Shown here piece by piece: positions 39,461 to 49,278 of a stretch of 64,000 nucleotides of DNA. Positions within the stretch are counted from its first letter, which is position 1, and each line of letters begins with the position of its first letter. A program made the position numbers and the translations under genes. This DNA is from Volvox africanus. Its lineage: Eukaryota; Chlorophyta; Chlorophyceae; Chlamydomonadales; Volvocaceae. The notes under the pieces are model-generated. The model was not told where the DNA came from and ran no database searches. It saw only the letters and a program-made list of their open reading frames with translations. The stretch is from assembly GCA_030268105.1 (NCBI GenBank), contig BSDZ01000091.1, positions 186,001-250,000 of the forward strand, given 5' to 3'.

Positions 39461-40584
39461 TTGGCGTCGTTGGTGGCGGTGGCGTTGATGGCGTTGGTGG
39501 CGTTGGTGGCGTGGATGGAGGCGTTGGTTGCGTTGGTGGCGTTGGTGGCGGTGTTGGTGCTGGTGGCGGCTGTGGCTGTGGTGGCGGTGATGGCGGCGGT
39601 GGTGGCGGCGATGTCGGTGATGGCGGACGTGGCTTTGGTGGCGGACGTGGCTTTGGTGGCGTTGGTGGCGTTGCTGGAGGCGTTGGTGGCAATGGTGGCG
39701 TTGGTGGCGTTGATGGAGGCGTTGGTGGTGTTGATGGAGGCGTTGGTGGCGTTGATGGAGGCGTTGGTGGCGTTGGTGGCGGTGTTGGTGGTGGTGGCGG
39801 TGTTGGTGGTGGTGGCGGCTGTGGCGGTGGTAGCGGTGGTGGCGGCGGTGCTCGCGGCGATGTCGGTGATGGCGTTGGTGGCGTTGGTGGCGTTGATGGC
39901 GGTGTTGGTGTTGGTGGCGTTGGTGGCGTTGGTGGCGTTGGTGGAGGCGTTGGTGGCGTTGGTGGCCGTAGTGGCGTTGGTGGTGGCGTGACGGTTTGTG
40001 GCGAACGTGGCGCTGATGATGCTGATGGCGGTGTCGGCGTTTGTGGCGGTGGTGGCTTTGACTGCGTTGGTGGCGTTGGTGGCGTTGGTGGCGTTGGTGG
40101 CGGCGTTGGTTGCGTTGGTTGCGTTGGTGGCGGTGTTGGTGGTGGTGGCGGCGGCGGTGGCGGCGATGTCAGTGATGGCGGACGTGGCGGACGTGGCGGC
40201 GGTGGCGATGGTGGCAGTGGTGACGTTGATGTCGGTGATGGCGGAAGTGGTTTTGGTGGCGGACGTGGCGTTGGTGGCGTTGGTGGAGGCGTTGGTGGCG
40301 TTGGTGGCGGTAGTGGCGTTGGTGGTGGCGTTACGGTTTGTGGCGGACGTGGTGCTGATGGCGCTGATGGTGCTGATGGCGGTGTCGGCGTTTGTGGCGT
40401 TGGTGAGGTTGGTGGCGGTAGTGGCGTTTGTGGCTTTGACGGCGTTGGTGGCGTTGGCGGCGTTGGTGGCGTTGGTGGCGGTGTCGTTGGTGGCGTTGGT
40501 GTCGTTGGTGGCGTTGGTGGAGGCGTTGGTGGCGTTGGTGGCGTTGGTGTAGGCGTTGGTGGCGTTGGTGGAGGCGTTGTTGAG
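39461..40584. repeat. 2,933-bp unit, internally deleted copy (1,124 bp)
   Basis: The first roughly 600 bp and the last roughly 500 bp of the 2,933-bp cassette are present and fused, with the central 1.8 kb absent. The register shift at its box is the same as for full copies. Confidence 0.85.
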
Positions 40585-43198
40585 TTGGCGTCGTTGGTGG
40601 CGGTGGCGTTGATGGCGTTGGTGGCGTTGGTGGCGTGGATGGAGGCGTTGGTTGCGTTGGTGGCGTTGGTGGCGGTGTTGGTGCTGGTGGCGGCTGTGGC
40701 TGTGGTGGCGGTGATGGCGGCGGTGGTGGCGGCGATGTCGGTGATGGCGGACGTGGCTTTGGTGGCGGACGTGGCTTTGGTGGCGTTGGTGGCGTTGCTG
40801 GAGGCGTTGGTGGCAATGGTGGCGTTGGTGGCGTTGATGGAGGCGTTGGTGGTGTTGATGGAGGCGTTGGTGGCGTTGATGGAGGCGTTGGTGGCGTTGG
40901 TGGCGGTGTTGGTGGTGGTGGCGGTGTTGGTGGTGGTGGCGGCTGTGGCGGTGGTAGCGGTGGTGGCGGCGGTGCTCGCGGCGATGTCGGTGATGGCGTT
41001 GGTGGCGTTGGTGGCGTTGATGGCGGTGTTGGTGTTGGTGGCGTTGGTGGCGTTGGTGGCGTTGGTGGAGGCGTTGGTGGCGTTGGTGGCCGTAGTGGCG
41101 TTGGTGGTGGCGTGACGGTTTGTGGCGAACGTGGCGCTGATGATGCTGATGGCGGTGTCGGCGGTTGTGGCGGTGGTGGCTTTGACTGCGTTGGTGGCGT
41201 TGGTGGCGTTGGTGGCGTTGGTGGCGGCGTTGGTTGCGTTGGTGGCGGTGTTGGTGGTGGTGGCGGCGGCGGTGGCGGCGATGTCAGTGATGGCGGACGT
41301 GGCGGACGTGGCGGCGGTGGCGATGGTGGCAGTGGTGACGTTGATGTCGGTGATGGCGGAAGTGGTTTTGGTGGCGGACGTGGCGTTGGTGGCGTTGGTG
41401 GAGGCGTTGGTGGCGTTGGTGGCGGTAGTGGCGTTGGTGGTGGCGTGACGGTTTGTGGCGAACGTGGCGCTGATGATGCTGATGGCGGTGTCGGCGTTTG
41501 TGGCGTTGGTGGCTTTGACTGCGTTGGTTGCATTGGCCGCGTTGGTGGCGTTGGTGGCGTTGGTGGCGGTGTTGGTGGTGGTGGCGGCTGTGGCTGTGGT
41601 GGCGGTGATGGCGGCGGTGGTGGCGGCGATGTCGGTGATGGCGGACGTGGCTTTGGTGGCGGACGTGGCTTTGGTGGCGTTGGTGGCGTTTCTGGAGGCG
41701 TTGGTGGCAATAGTGGCGTTGGTGGCGTTGATGGAGGCGTTGGTGGTGTTGATGGAGGCGTTGGTGGCGTTGATGGAGGCGTTGGTGGCGTTGGTGGCGG
41801 TGTTGGTGGTGGTGGCGGTGTTGGTGGTGGTGGCGGCTGTGGCGGTGGTAGCGGTGGTGGCGGCGGTGCTCGCGGCGATGTCGGTGATGGCGTTGGTGGC
41901 GTTTGTGGCGTTGATGGCGGTGTTGGTGTTGGTGGCGTTTGTGGAGGCGTTGGTGGCGTTGGTGGCGGTAGTGGCGTTGGTGGTGGCGTGACGGTTTGTG
42001 GCGAACGTGGCGCTGGTGGTGCTAATGGCGGTGTCGGCGGTTGTGGCGTTGGTGGCTTTGACTGCGTTGGTGGCATTGGCCGCGTTGGTGGCGTTGGTGG
42101 CGTTGCTGGCGGTGTTGGTGGTGGTGGCGGCTGTGGCTGTGGTGGCGGTGATGGCGGCGGTGGTGGCGGCGATGTCGGTGATGGCGGACGTGGCTTTGGT
42201 GGCGGACGTGGCTTTGGTGGCGTTGGTGGCGTTGCTGGAGGCGTTGGTGGCAATGGTGGCGTTGGTGGCGTTGATGGAGGCGTTGGTGGCGTTGATGGAG
42301 GCGTTGGTGGCGTTGATGGAGGCGTTGGTGGCGTTGGTGGAGGCGTTGGTGGAGGCGTTGGTGGCGTTAGTGGCGTTGGTGGCGGTGTTGGTGGTGGTGG
42401 CGGTGTTGGTGGTGGTGGCGGCTGTGGCGGTGGTAGCGGTGGTGGCGGCGGTGCTCGCGGCGATGTCGGTGATGGCGTTGGTGGCGTTGGTGGCGTTGAT
42501 GGCGGTGTTGGTGTTGGTGGCGTTGGTGGCGTTGGTGGCGTTGGTGGAGGCGTTGGTGGCGTTGGTGGCGGTAGTGGCGTTGGTGGTGGCGTGACGGTTT
42601 GTGGCGAACGTGGCGCTGATGATGCTGATGGCGGTGTCGGTTGTTGTGGCGGTGGTGGCTTTGACTGCGTTGGTGGCATTGGCCGCGTTGGTGGCGTTGG
42701 TGGCGGTGGCGTTGGTGGCGGTGGTGGCGTTGGTGGAGGCGTTGGTGGCGTTGGTGGCGTTGGTGGCGGTGTTGGTGGTGGTGGCGGCTGTGGCCGTGGT
42801 GGCGTTGATGGCGGCGGTGGTGGCGGCGATGTCGGTGATGGCGGACGTGGCTTTGGTGGCAGACGTGGCGTTGGTGGCGTTGGTGGCGCTGGTGGCGTTG
42901 GTGGAGGCGTTGGTGGCGTTTGTGGTGGTAGTGGCGTGGGTGGTGGCGTTGGTGGTGGCGTGACGGTTTGTGGGGAACGTGGCGCTGGTGGTGCTGATGG
43001 CGGTGTCGGCGGTTGCGGCGGTGGTGGCTTTGACGGCGTTGGTGGCGTTGGCGGCGTTGGTGGCGTTGTCGTTGGTGGCGTTGGTTGCGTTGGTTGCGTT
43101 GGTGGCGGTGTTGGTGGTGGTGGCGGCGGCGGTGGCGGCGATGTCAGTGATGGCGGACGTGGCGGACGTGGCGGCGGTGGCGATGGTGGCGGTGGTGG
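40585..43198. repeat. 2,933-bp unit, last copy, interrupted on the right
   Basis: Landmarks at 41,122, 41,455 and 41,998 keep the internal spacing of the full copies. A 60-bp gain (around 42,340-42,400, carrying GTTAGTGGC units) then shifts the later landmarks to 42,601 and 42,970. The copy stops at a C-rich insertion before reaching its boundary box. Confidence 0.85.
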
Positions 43199-43282
43199 CC
43201 TCCCTACCTCCCTCACTCTGTCCTTCCCTCCCGCCCACCCAATCTCCCCCCCACCCTCCCTCCCTCCCTTTCTACCTACATT
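43199..43282. repeat. C-rich tract, G-quadruplex motif on the - strand
   Basis: About 84 bp of pyrimidine-rich sequence (runs such as CCCCCCACCCTCCCTCCCTC) break the satellite, which resumes at about 43,283 for another 200 bp. The strand bias is opposite to the array: C and T on +, so G-runs on -. At least four runs of three or more G lie within 25 nt on the - strand, which fits the classical G-quadruplex pattern. It may be an insertion or a seam between array blocks. Confidence 0.75.
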
Positions 43283-43500
43283 CGGCGGTGGCGGTGGCGA
43301 AGGTGGCGTTGGTGGCGGTAGTGGCGTTGGTGTTGGCGTGACGATTTGTGGCGAACGTGGCGCTGGTGGTGCTGATGGCGGTGTCGGCGGTTGTGGCGGT
43401 GGTGGCTTTGACGGCGTTGGTGGCGTTGGCGGTGTTGGTGGCGTTGGTGAAGGCGGTGGAGGCGCTGGTGGCTGTCGTGACGGTGGTCGCGAAGGTCTCG

Positions 43501-43819
43501 TACAGAACTGCCGTACTGAAGAGATGGTGGCGGACGCTCTGACAGAGGCACTGGCTGAGGCGAAGTTTGTGTGGTGTCGACGGAAGACGGGGATAGATGT
43601 CACATCAATCTGATGGATGTGAGATGATGTAGATTCGGGAATATTGTTGAGTGGGATACAATTAGAGTAATGAGATGCATGAAGCAGGAAGGGATGGACG
43701 TTGAAGGAAAGGTAGTTATTGAAGAGCTGTAGATACGCTGCTAGCCAAAAGACATCGGTAGCATGGGCGGTATCGAGTTGTTGCTGGAGATATGTAAATT
43801 GTACGGAAGTCGATAGCAC
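43501..43819 (-). other. Right flank of the array; open frame entering the Thr-Pro-Pro register
   Basis: On the - strand the Thr-Pro-Pro register of the last cassette stays open beyond the satellite to 43,819. This adds about 106 codons of non-repetitive sequence ending in a Pro/Ser/Arg-rich joint (RPPSRQPPAPPPPSP). There is no in-frame ATG; a preceding splice acceptor such as CTCCAG near 43,795 would be needed. On + the Gly-Gly-Val register also leaves the array and ends at 43,613 after about 40 unique residues. Openness on both strands means neither is convincing. If real, the - strand product would resemble a hydroxyproline-rich wall glycoprotein, but that is inference from composition alone. 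Confidence 0.2.
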
Positions 43820-43957
43820 GGGAGTTAGTACCGGGCAGATGTGTGTCGGTACAGGAAGTACGGGAGTTCATGTCAGACCAGCGTATGTCAGTACGGGAGT
43901 TGGTACCGCTGGTACAGGAGTCGTGTACAGGTGTTGGTGTGCGGGAGTTGGTGTGCT
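43815..43957. repeat. Degenerate minisatellite (ACGGGAGTTGGTAC-like)
   Basis: Several imperfect copies of ACGGGAGTT followed by AGTACC, GGTACC or similar occur at 43,818, 43,859, 43,893 and 43,941, with shorter GTACAGG echoes between. Read on + they give a Ser-Thr-Gly-Val-rich stretch. It is unrelated to the 9-mer satellite. Confidence 0.6.
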
Positions 43958-44010
43958 AAAGTTATGAGGGAATTCGCCTATAACTCCTAACGCTCTCATA
44001 GATATATCCA

Positions 44011-44142
44011 GGCAAGATTCCTGCAATTAATTACGTATACAGCTAGGCTACCTGCATCAGATTGCTACCAGTAGGAACCGAACCCGGGTAAATCCTTACG
44101 GAATTCCTTACCTTCTTATTCTTCTTGCCTGCTGAGACCCAA
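44011..44142. repeat. 132-bp direct repeat, copy A
   Basis: This begins GGCAAGATTCCTGCAATTAA and ends CTGCTGAGACCCAA. It is repeated 192 bp downstream with roughly a dozen substitutions. The repeat carries no open frame of interest. Confidence 0.85.
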
Positions 44143-44202
44143 TTGATTATCTCATGGACATTGCCTCACATTCAACAGCCAGGGTGAGTTACCATCGTGG
44201 AA

Positions 44203-44335
44203 GGCAAGATCCCTGCAATTAATTACGTATACGGCTAGGCTACCTGCATCGAATTGCTACCAGTAGGAACCGTACCCGAGTAAGTCCTCACGGAGCTTCC
44301 TAACCTTCTGGTTCTTCTTGCCTGCTGAGACCCAA
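44203..44335. repeat. 132-bp direct repeat, copy B
   Basis: Second copy of the 44,011 repeat in the same orientation, about 90% similar by eye. The 60 bp between the copies is unique. This could be two members of a dispersed family or a local duplication. Confidence 0.85.
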
Positions 44336-44396
44336 ATGTGGATGATCACAAATTGCTCAATCTGTCATAATTCATATTACACCAGGATACTACAGC

Positions 44397-44518
44397 GCGC
44401 GTCGGTGGCGTCGGTGGAGGCGGTGTGGCGGTCTTGGCGTCGGTAGCGGTCTTGGCGGTGTTTGCGGCGATGGTGGTGGTGGCGTATGTGGCGGTGGTGA
44501 AGATGGTGAAGGTCGTAG
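44397..44518. repeat. Detached island of array-like GT-rich repeat
   Basis: A short stretch with GTCGGTGGCGTCGGTGGAGG and GGTGGTGGTGGCG motifs resembles the satellite but is separated from it by about 0.9 kb of unique DNA. It is in the same orientation as the array. It forms the C-terminal half of a 97-codon ATG-initiated - strand frame (44,346-44,639) whose first 50 residues are unique and Lys/Phe-rich. I do not recognise that frame and do not claim it as a gene. Confidence 0.6.
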
Positions 44519-44639
44519 TTGTTTTCACCTCCTGACCAAAAAACGATGAGAACAAGTTGCGGCCAAAGCTATGGGTTAATGCTTGAAAGCATCGCTTGAG
44601 TGTTATTGGGTTTTCAGCTTTCCTTTTCAGCTGACCCAT

Positions 44640-45094
44640 ATTCGATGAGTTGCAATTATACTGAAGCTAGAGCCCTTAGGCGCAAATAACCCAAACGCCT
44701 TATTCCGCGGTGCTGCGTCTGGAATGGGAAAGATATTAAAGCTGTATGACTCGTATCAGAAAAGCATAAGTAGATATTTCATATTGAAATTAGCAATTAG
44801 GTATTCAGCATTCATAGGGTTGCGTGATGAACATAAAAGTCTCAGGCTATAGCCATAAGGGTGTACCCTTATCACTAGCTTCGCATAATTCATACGTTAG
44901 TTCTAAGCGGATTTTGATATTATTATTTTCAAGTTATGGTTTTGGCATTTTTTCCTTTTTCGCAAACGCTATTGTATATCGTACCTTCGTACCCCCAGAA
45001 AGCTGGGTCAACTGAAGTAACGAGAATCCGTCAACCGTCAAGCCACCACGCATATTCTTTAATTTGTAGAACTCCGCATTGTCCTCCTTGATAT
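44640..45094. other. Gene-free AT-rich stretch
   Basis: Base composition becomes AT-rich relative to the array. I see no convincing coding frame, RNA gene or repeat here. Confidence 0.5.
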
Positions 45095-45493
45095 ATGGCT
45101 GCGTCGCGGCTGAGCTTAGCGATAACTCCGAACGCCTCCTGCATCCACTTTGCGAATAGTTTGCCGAGGGCAGAGGAAGAACTGTTTGCTTTTTGTATTT
45201 TTATCTTTGATGCAGAACACTATTTAACATTCCCGGGTCGCCTTTGTTGCGCCAAGCTAGCGGCGGCCAGCTTGCGTTACCTCAGATGTAATATAACTCA
45301 AGGTAGCTATAATATAGCAATGGAGCTAGCAGATATTCATATTCGCCAGTATGCGCCTCGAAGCATCTGTGAGACAGCGGAGGACAAATACTGGCGACAC
45401 TTTAAAGCCCCCATAGTCTCAAAACAGATGCGTTCGGGATACCCGATGCGCAGAATCCCGCATCGGTGCCTGTGGAATTCCCCATTCCCGTAG
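45095..45493 (+). CDS. Unassigned ORF, 132 codons
   Basis: An ATG-initiated frame of 132 residues with mixed composition and several Cys, including an FCIFIFDAEHYLTFPG stretch. No family is recognised, no signal peptide is clear, and no splice sites force an extension. It could be a chance frame: the region around it has no other coding signal. It is listed because it starts at a true ATG and its composition is not repeat-driven. Confidence 0.18.
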   Translation: MAASRLSLAITPNASCIHFANSLPRAEEELFAFCIFIFDAEHYLTFPGRLCCAKLAAASLRYLRCNITQGSYNIAMELADIHIRQYAPRSICETAEDKYWRHFKAPIVSKQMRSGYPMRRIPHRCLWNSPFP

Positions 45494-45544
45494 GATTTAC
45501 ACCGACATCGCATTTACCCTGTCGCCGCAGTTTGGCGCCATCAG

Positions 45545-45835
45545 TCATATTGACTTCTGCCAGCAGTATCCGTTCAAGGTGTCAGTTACCGCATCAACAA
45601 GGTTAAGACTCTGTGGCTTGCCAATTATCAATCGGTCCTGGGAATGGGGGTTAGGACACGACCCCCAGGTAATCAGGCAACGTAATCCGGCACAAACACC
45701 CATACGTGTGAGCACTGGATACGTGGTCCCATAAAACAGCGGATAGCAGCGGATGCACCAGGTGCAGCGACTCGCTGAAGGACAGAATGGCTGACCCGCA
45801 GTAGCCGGAGAGGATGCTACCAACACCAATTCCAT
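45545..45835 (-). CDS. Unassigned ORF, 96 codons
   Basis: An ATG-initiated frame of 96 residues, Cys-rich (about eight Cys), starting MELVLVASSPATAGQPFCPS. No family is recognised. The short hydrophobic N-terminus could be read as a weak signal peptide, but this is speculative. The opposite frame is also partly open. Confidence 0.15.
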   Translation of the reverse strand: MELVLVASSPATAGQPFCPSASRCTWCIRCYPLFYGTTYPVLTRMGVCAGLRCLITWGSCPNPHSQDRLIIGKPQSLNLVDAVTDTLNGYCWQKSI

Positions 45836-45839
45836 GGTT

Positions 45840-48800
45840 GCATCTAGAGGAATGCCACAACCGGTGCCGCGAGTAGCAGGTCCGCTCTACTCCAGCCACG
45901 TAGTCTTGGACACAACTAAAATCCACGATTTCTTACACATCTCCCATCCCTCACCTCCTACATACTTGTTCTCCGACCTCTTCTGATCAAGGCTAAGACC
46001 GTCCCGCCCTACCTCCTGGACTCCTCCCAGGTGATTCTGTAAAGCGCCCGTGCAACTAATGATGTAGTCAGCTGCACTATCAGCCGCATTAAGGACGTTG
46101 CCTAATCAGGATGTTTTAGGTCGGAGGGGTGCCTGGCCGTCGAGGTTGGGCAAGATGGCATCATGCAGATGGCTTGGGGCAGGACAGGAGGGGAAGCACG
46201 TGAACGGGCATAATTCTGTAAGTATAGATCTAGATGCCCACATGCGTATGGCTGGGCTACGGCCTATGGAGGAGGCCGCGGCATGAGACACATGTTGGGT
46301 ACTCCGCGCCAGTTCTGAGTCTGGGGCTGTCCCGCGACTGCCGGCTGCTCTCGTTTGGGACTCACGGACGGCACACTTTCAGTGCGGAAACATGCACGGC
46401 CGACGGTTGCACCCGGGGCTTTATGTTCGTGCATGGACGCAAGATTGTTTTTGTTTGGCTTCGGAAGTGGTCTGCTTCGAGCGCGGATGATGATACCGAG
46501 GGTGTCAGTGGTAGCCACACATTGCAGTGTCGGCAATCTCCTCCTTGTGCCCGGGCCCCCTTACTTGTCTGGGTATTGGCGCCGGCTGACACTTATCGCT
46601 ACTTCATCCGTGATCAGTGCAGCCGAGCGGCGGCAACGGACTTCAGGGTTTTCAAGCAGCGGCAGGCACGCTACAGCCGTATGACAAGTTGTTGCAGACG
46701 TTCAGGTAAGATTCTCATGTGTGAAATTTCTCAGGGGCCTTAAGGATAGGGTTTTAAGGGGAGACGACTTTGAAGAAACAACGGCAGTCCGCACGCTCCA
46801 AGTGAGTGCTATACTTCTACCGCGTGTGGTGTTTTGTGTCGTGGTGGAATTTTACTAGGGCCTTTCTTCTCCTTTGGCTTCCGCCTTCTACTCCATCTGC
46901 CCGCATTTGGCAACTCACAAACTGAACCCGATGCTGTTAAACTCCCTAATACATGTCTCATGGCGTCTGGTGGATGCGTATATTGTTTTATCACCCTGAC
47001 GCCCCGGTTCCTCCGCAGTGAAGCTCACAATACGGCGTTCCCTTCATTGCCACCTACCTCGGCACTTGCTTCCCAAACACCCACCAGTTTGCATGTGCGT
47101 CCAACAACCATAGAGCTCGAGACATGTCCCTCGGGAGGTGTGGTGCTGGTGGTGGCGGGGAGGTAGGCACAGCTCGCGTAAAATAGGATGGCCATGGAAG
47201 CGGAATCTGTAGTGCGGCCTGTCCCCACCTCCTTGCTTTCACCCCACACCCCACCACCCTCAGATACAGCTGTCGCAGCCAGTGACTCTGCGAGCATGGT
47301 CCAAGTGAAAAGGCCATAGGGCTGGAAATCAGAAATGGACGATGGGGTGGCGTGGGATAGATCGGAGCCGTATCATAATAATGTTGATGTCAATGCTCTT
47401 GCGGCTGTTCGTGGCCAGGGGGACTACGAGGAGATTGTGGTGAGGTACTTACGGGTCCCCCTGTCATGGAGGTGTTAGGGAGAGCAGGAAGGAACTGCTT
47501 CGCTGCATGTCCTCTTGGCGAGTGTGTTGAGGCCTGTGGCGAGCACATCCCGCACATCCACACGCAGCGATCTGCCTTAGTGCACTTAGTGGCCCCTGGG
47601 GAGGTATTTTTGTCTTGGTAGCTCCGTGTGTCCTGTCTTAATAAAGAATGGGATTAACAATGTATGCGAACAAGAGCTCAAGGGCTGGAGTCGGAAGGGA
47701 GCAGAGGGTGCCTCAGAACTCTCCCGCGAATCAGCGAACCTGTATGCATAGTGAGGGCGGACGGGGCAGAAGGTGCCGCGGGAAGCAAGGGACGAGAGGG
47801 GTTTACTGTTTCCTTCATGTAGCGCCTATCACCCTACACTTGCCGCCCTCCGCCAGACCGCGGCATTGTACGACTGTTCCGGGCGTTACGAGCACAACAC
47901 CTGTACGAGAACGCGCGTGGCTCAGGGGCGGTCAGGGCACTATCTCGACTTGGACTCGGGAGACCTTGCCTGCGGTAACAGCCTAAGGGGGCTGATGCAG
48001 TTTATGACAGCGTTTGAATGGTAGCATTGGCATGGCCCACGTAGCTTCTAATGACTTCCCGCTACTGGCATGGACCGGAGGGCTGCGTGGGCTGAGCTCC
48101 TTTTGCGGGCCTCCTTGCAATTCGTGGGTACATCTGACCACCCCTTCAACACATCCGCGGAGGAATGAGAAGGCGTGCACGTTTATAGCACGGAGCTGAA
48201 CCTGTCTGCCTCGTGCAACCCCTGCATTGGTCCTTAGTGTTTTACCGAGTATCCTTCTTTGATTTGGCACTGCTCTGTCATTGAGGTTCGACTCGCACTT
48301 CCTTCCTAACTAACCCTCTTTATCCTTGCCTCACTGAGAGGGGTACTGCCGCGCAGTGGACGCAGTGCGCTGTCGAACTGCCACCGGGACTTTGCAGCAG
48401 GGCCATTTGGTGCCTTTTTGTTGGCGCGCCAGCCTCTTACTCTTGTGTCGCAATATATCTGTAACAACCATATTTCCAAAACCCTCCCAGCCTGGGAGCT
48501 ACTCACACAACCCCGTCAGCCTGCGGACTGCATACAGCTGCAGCTAAGGGCCCCTCGGCCTCAACCCCGCATCAACTTGGGACCAGGTCGAAATGACGCA
48601 ACCCGTCTCCGGGCGCTGCGGTGTCTTTTACTTGCATCAATACCAGTCAAGATCTCTGAACCTGTCAAGATCATTCTGCCGCAACTCGGTATAGTGTTGG
48701 CATCACTCATCACTCATCACTTTATACACTCTATAGCGTTCCTACTCCTATACTGCAAGATGTTGCAAGTCCGCAGCAACACCGGATGAACACAAGTCCG

Positions 48801-49064
48801 TGACGCGCCACGGAGTTCGCTTTCTGAACTGCGAAATCCAATTCATGCTTACACGCCATTGGAGATCCAGCTACAATAGTAACAAAAACCACATCTATGT
48901 GCCATGTGGCATGTAGCATGCGGAATGTGGTTGTCATCACATCTTCTCCTCATCCCTCCATGGCTGCGCCGGGGGCCCCCTCCTGGTGGATGACTTGTGC
49001 CATCAAACTCATCATGTCACTTGACCAACCGCAATCCGCCTTTTACCAGTGGGATTTCCTTTAG
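45840..49064. other. 3.2 kb without a recognisable gene
   Basis: Both strands were read. Open frames of 60-170 codons exist (for example + 46,234-46,743), but none shows family motifs, and overlapping frames on both strands are equally open. One - strand stretch near 48,840-48,890 reads TIVAGSPMACKHEL, loosely like a decayed GTPase P-loop (AGSPxxxKxxL), followed by a GTAAGC donor-like sequence. It lies downstream, in the right direction, of the NOG1-like exon at 49.3-49.5 kb. Confidence 0.4.
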
Positions 49065-49146
49065 GTGTCGGTTGCGCCAGTGGAGGCGGTGTTGTTGATG
49101 GCCATGGCAGTGGTGTTGGTAACAATGGCAGGAATGTTGGTGGCAC
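49065..49146. repeat. Second detached array-like island
   Basis: About 80 bp of GT-rich sequence (GTGGAGGCGGTGTTGTTGATG, GGCAGTGGTGTTGG) echoes the satellite variants and has the same strand orientation as the main array, 5.5 kb from its edge. It is degenerate and short, so chance similarity is possible. Confidence 0.4.
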
Positions 49147-49278
49147 TTACTCCGCTCTTCCTTAAATTCCAATTATGAGCTTATCTCCGATATTTGGTCA
49201 TCTGACCCATTCGAGCTTGCATATCGCTCAGATGCACACATCGTCCCTAAGTCCCCATATCCTTCCTGCACCGCTAAC

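Larger units (their letters stand above)
1..43500. repeat. Giant GT-rich satellite array (GGTGGCGTT core)
   Basis: The window opens inside a tandem array of the 9-mer GGTGGCGTT with recurrent variants (GGTGGAGGC, GATGGCGTT, GGTGGTGGC, GTTAGTGGC). The + strand unit is 5 G, 3 T and 1 C, so G outnumbers C five to one and A is nearly absent. Two longer boxes recur: one containing ACGGTTTGTGGGGAACGTGG and one containing GATGTCAGTGATGGCGGACG. A boundary box, GTTGTTGAGTTGGCGTCGTT or a close variant, divides the array. Its GAG/TAG/GAA triplet begins near 4799, 8257, 12960, 15167, 25387, 26277, 28033, 29789, 31881, 31952, 33592, 36525, 39458 and 40582. No frame of the unit contains a stop codon, so the very long open frames (Gly-Gly-Val or Ala-Leu-Val on +; Asn-Ala-Thr, Thr-Pro-Pro or Gln-Arg-His on -) are not evidence of coding. 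The left end lies outside the window. Confidence 0.97.

Noticed and set aside
1..43500. CRISPR array or bacterial repeat protein locus
   Set aside because: There is no alternation of conserved repeats with unique spacers, no cas-like genes, and the flanks are eukaryotic (introns, LTR retrotransposon).
44050..44142. tRNA or SINE in the 132-bp repeat (B-box-like GGTTCGGTTCC on the - strand)
   Set aside because: No cloverleaf or A box could be recognised, and copy B has lost the B-box-like word.
46234..46743. 169-codon + strand gene
   Set aside because: Two other frames and the antisense are open over the same interval, composition is Cys/Arg/Ser-biased as in GC-rich noise, and no domain or splice signal supports it.
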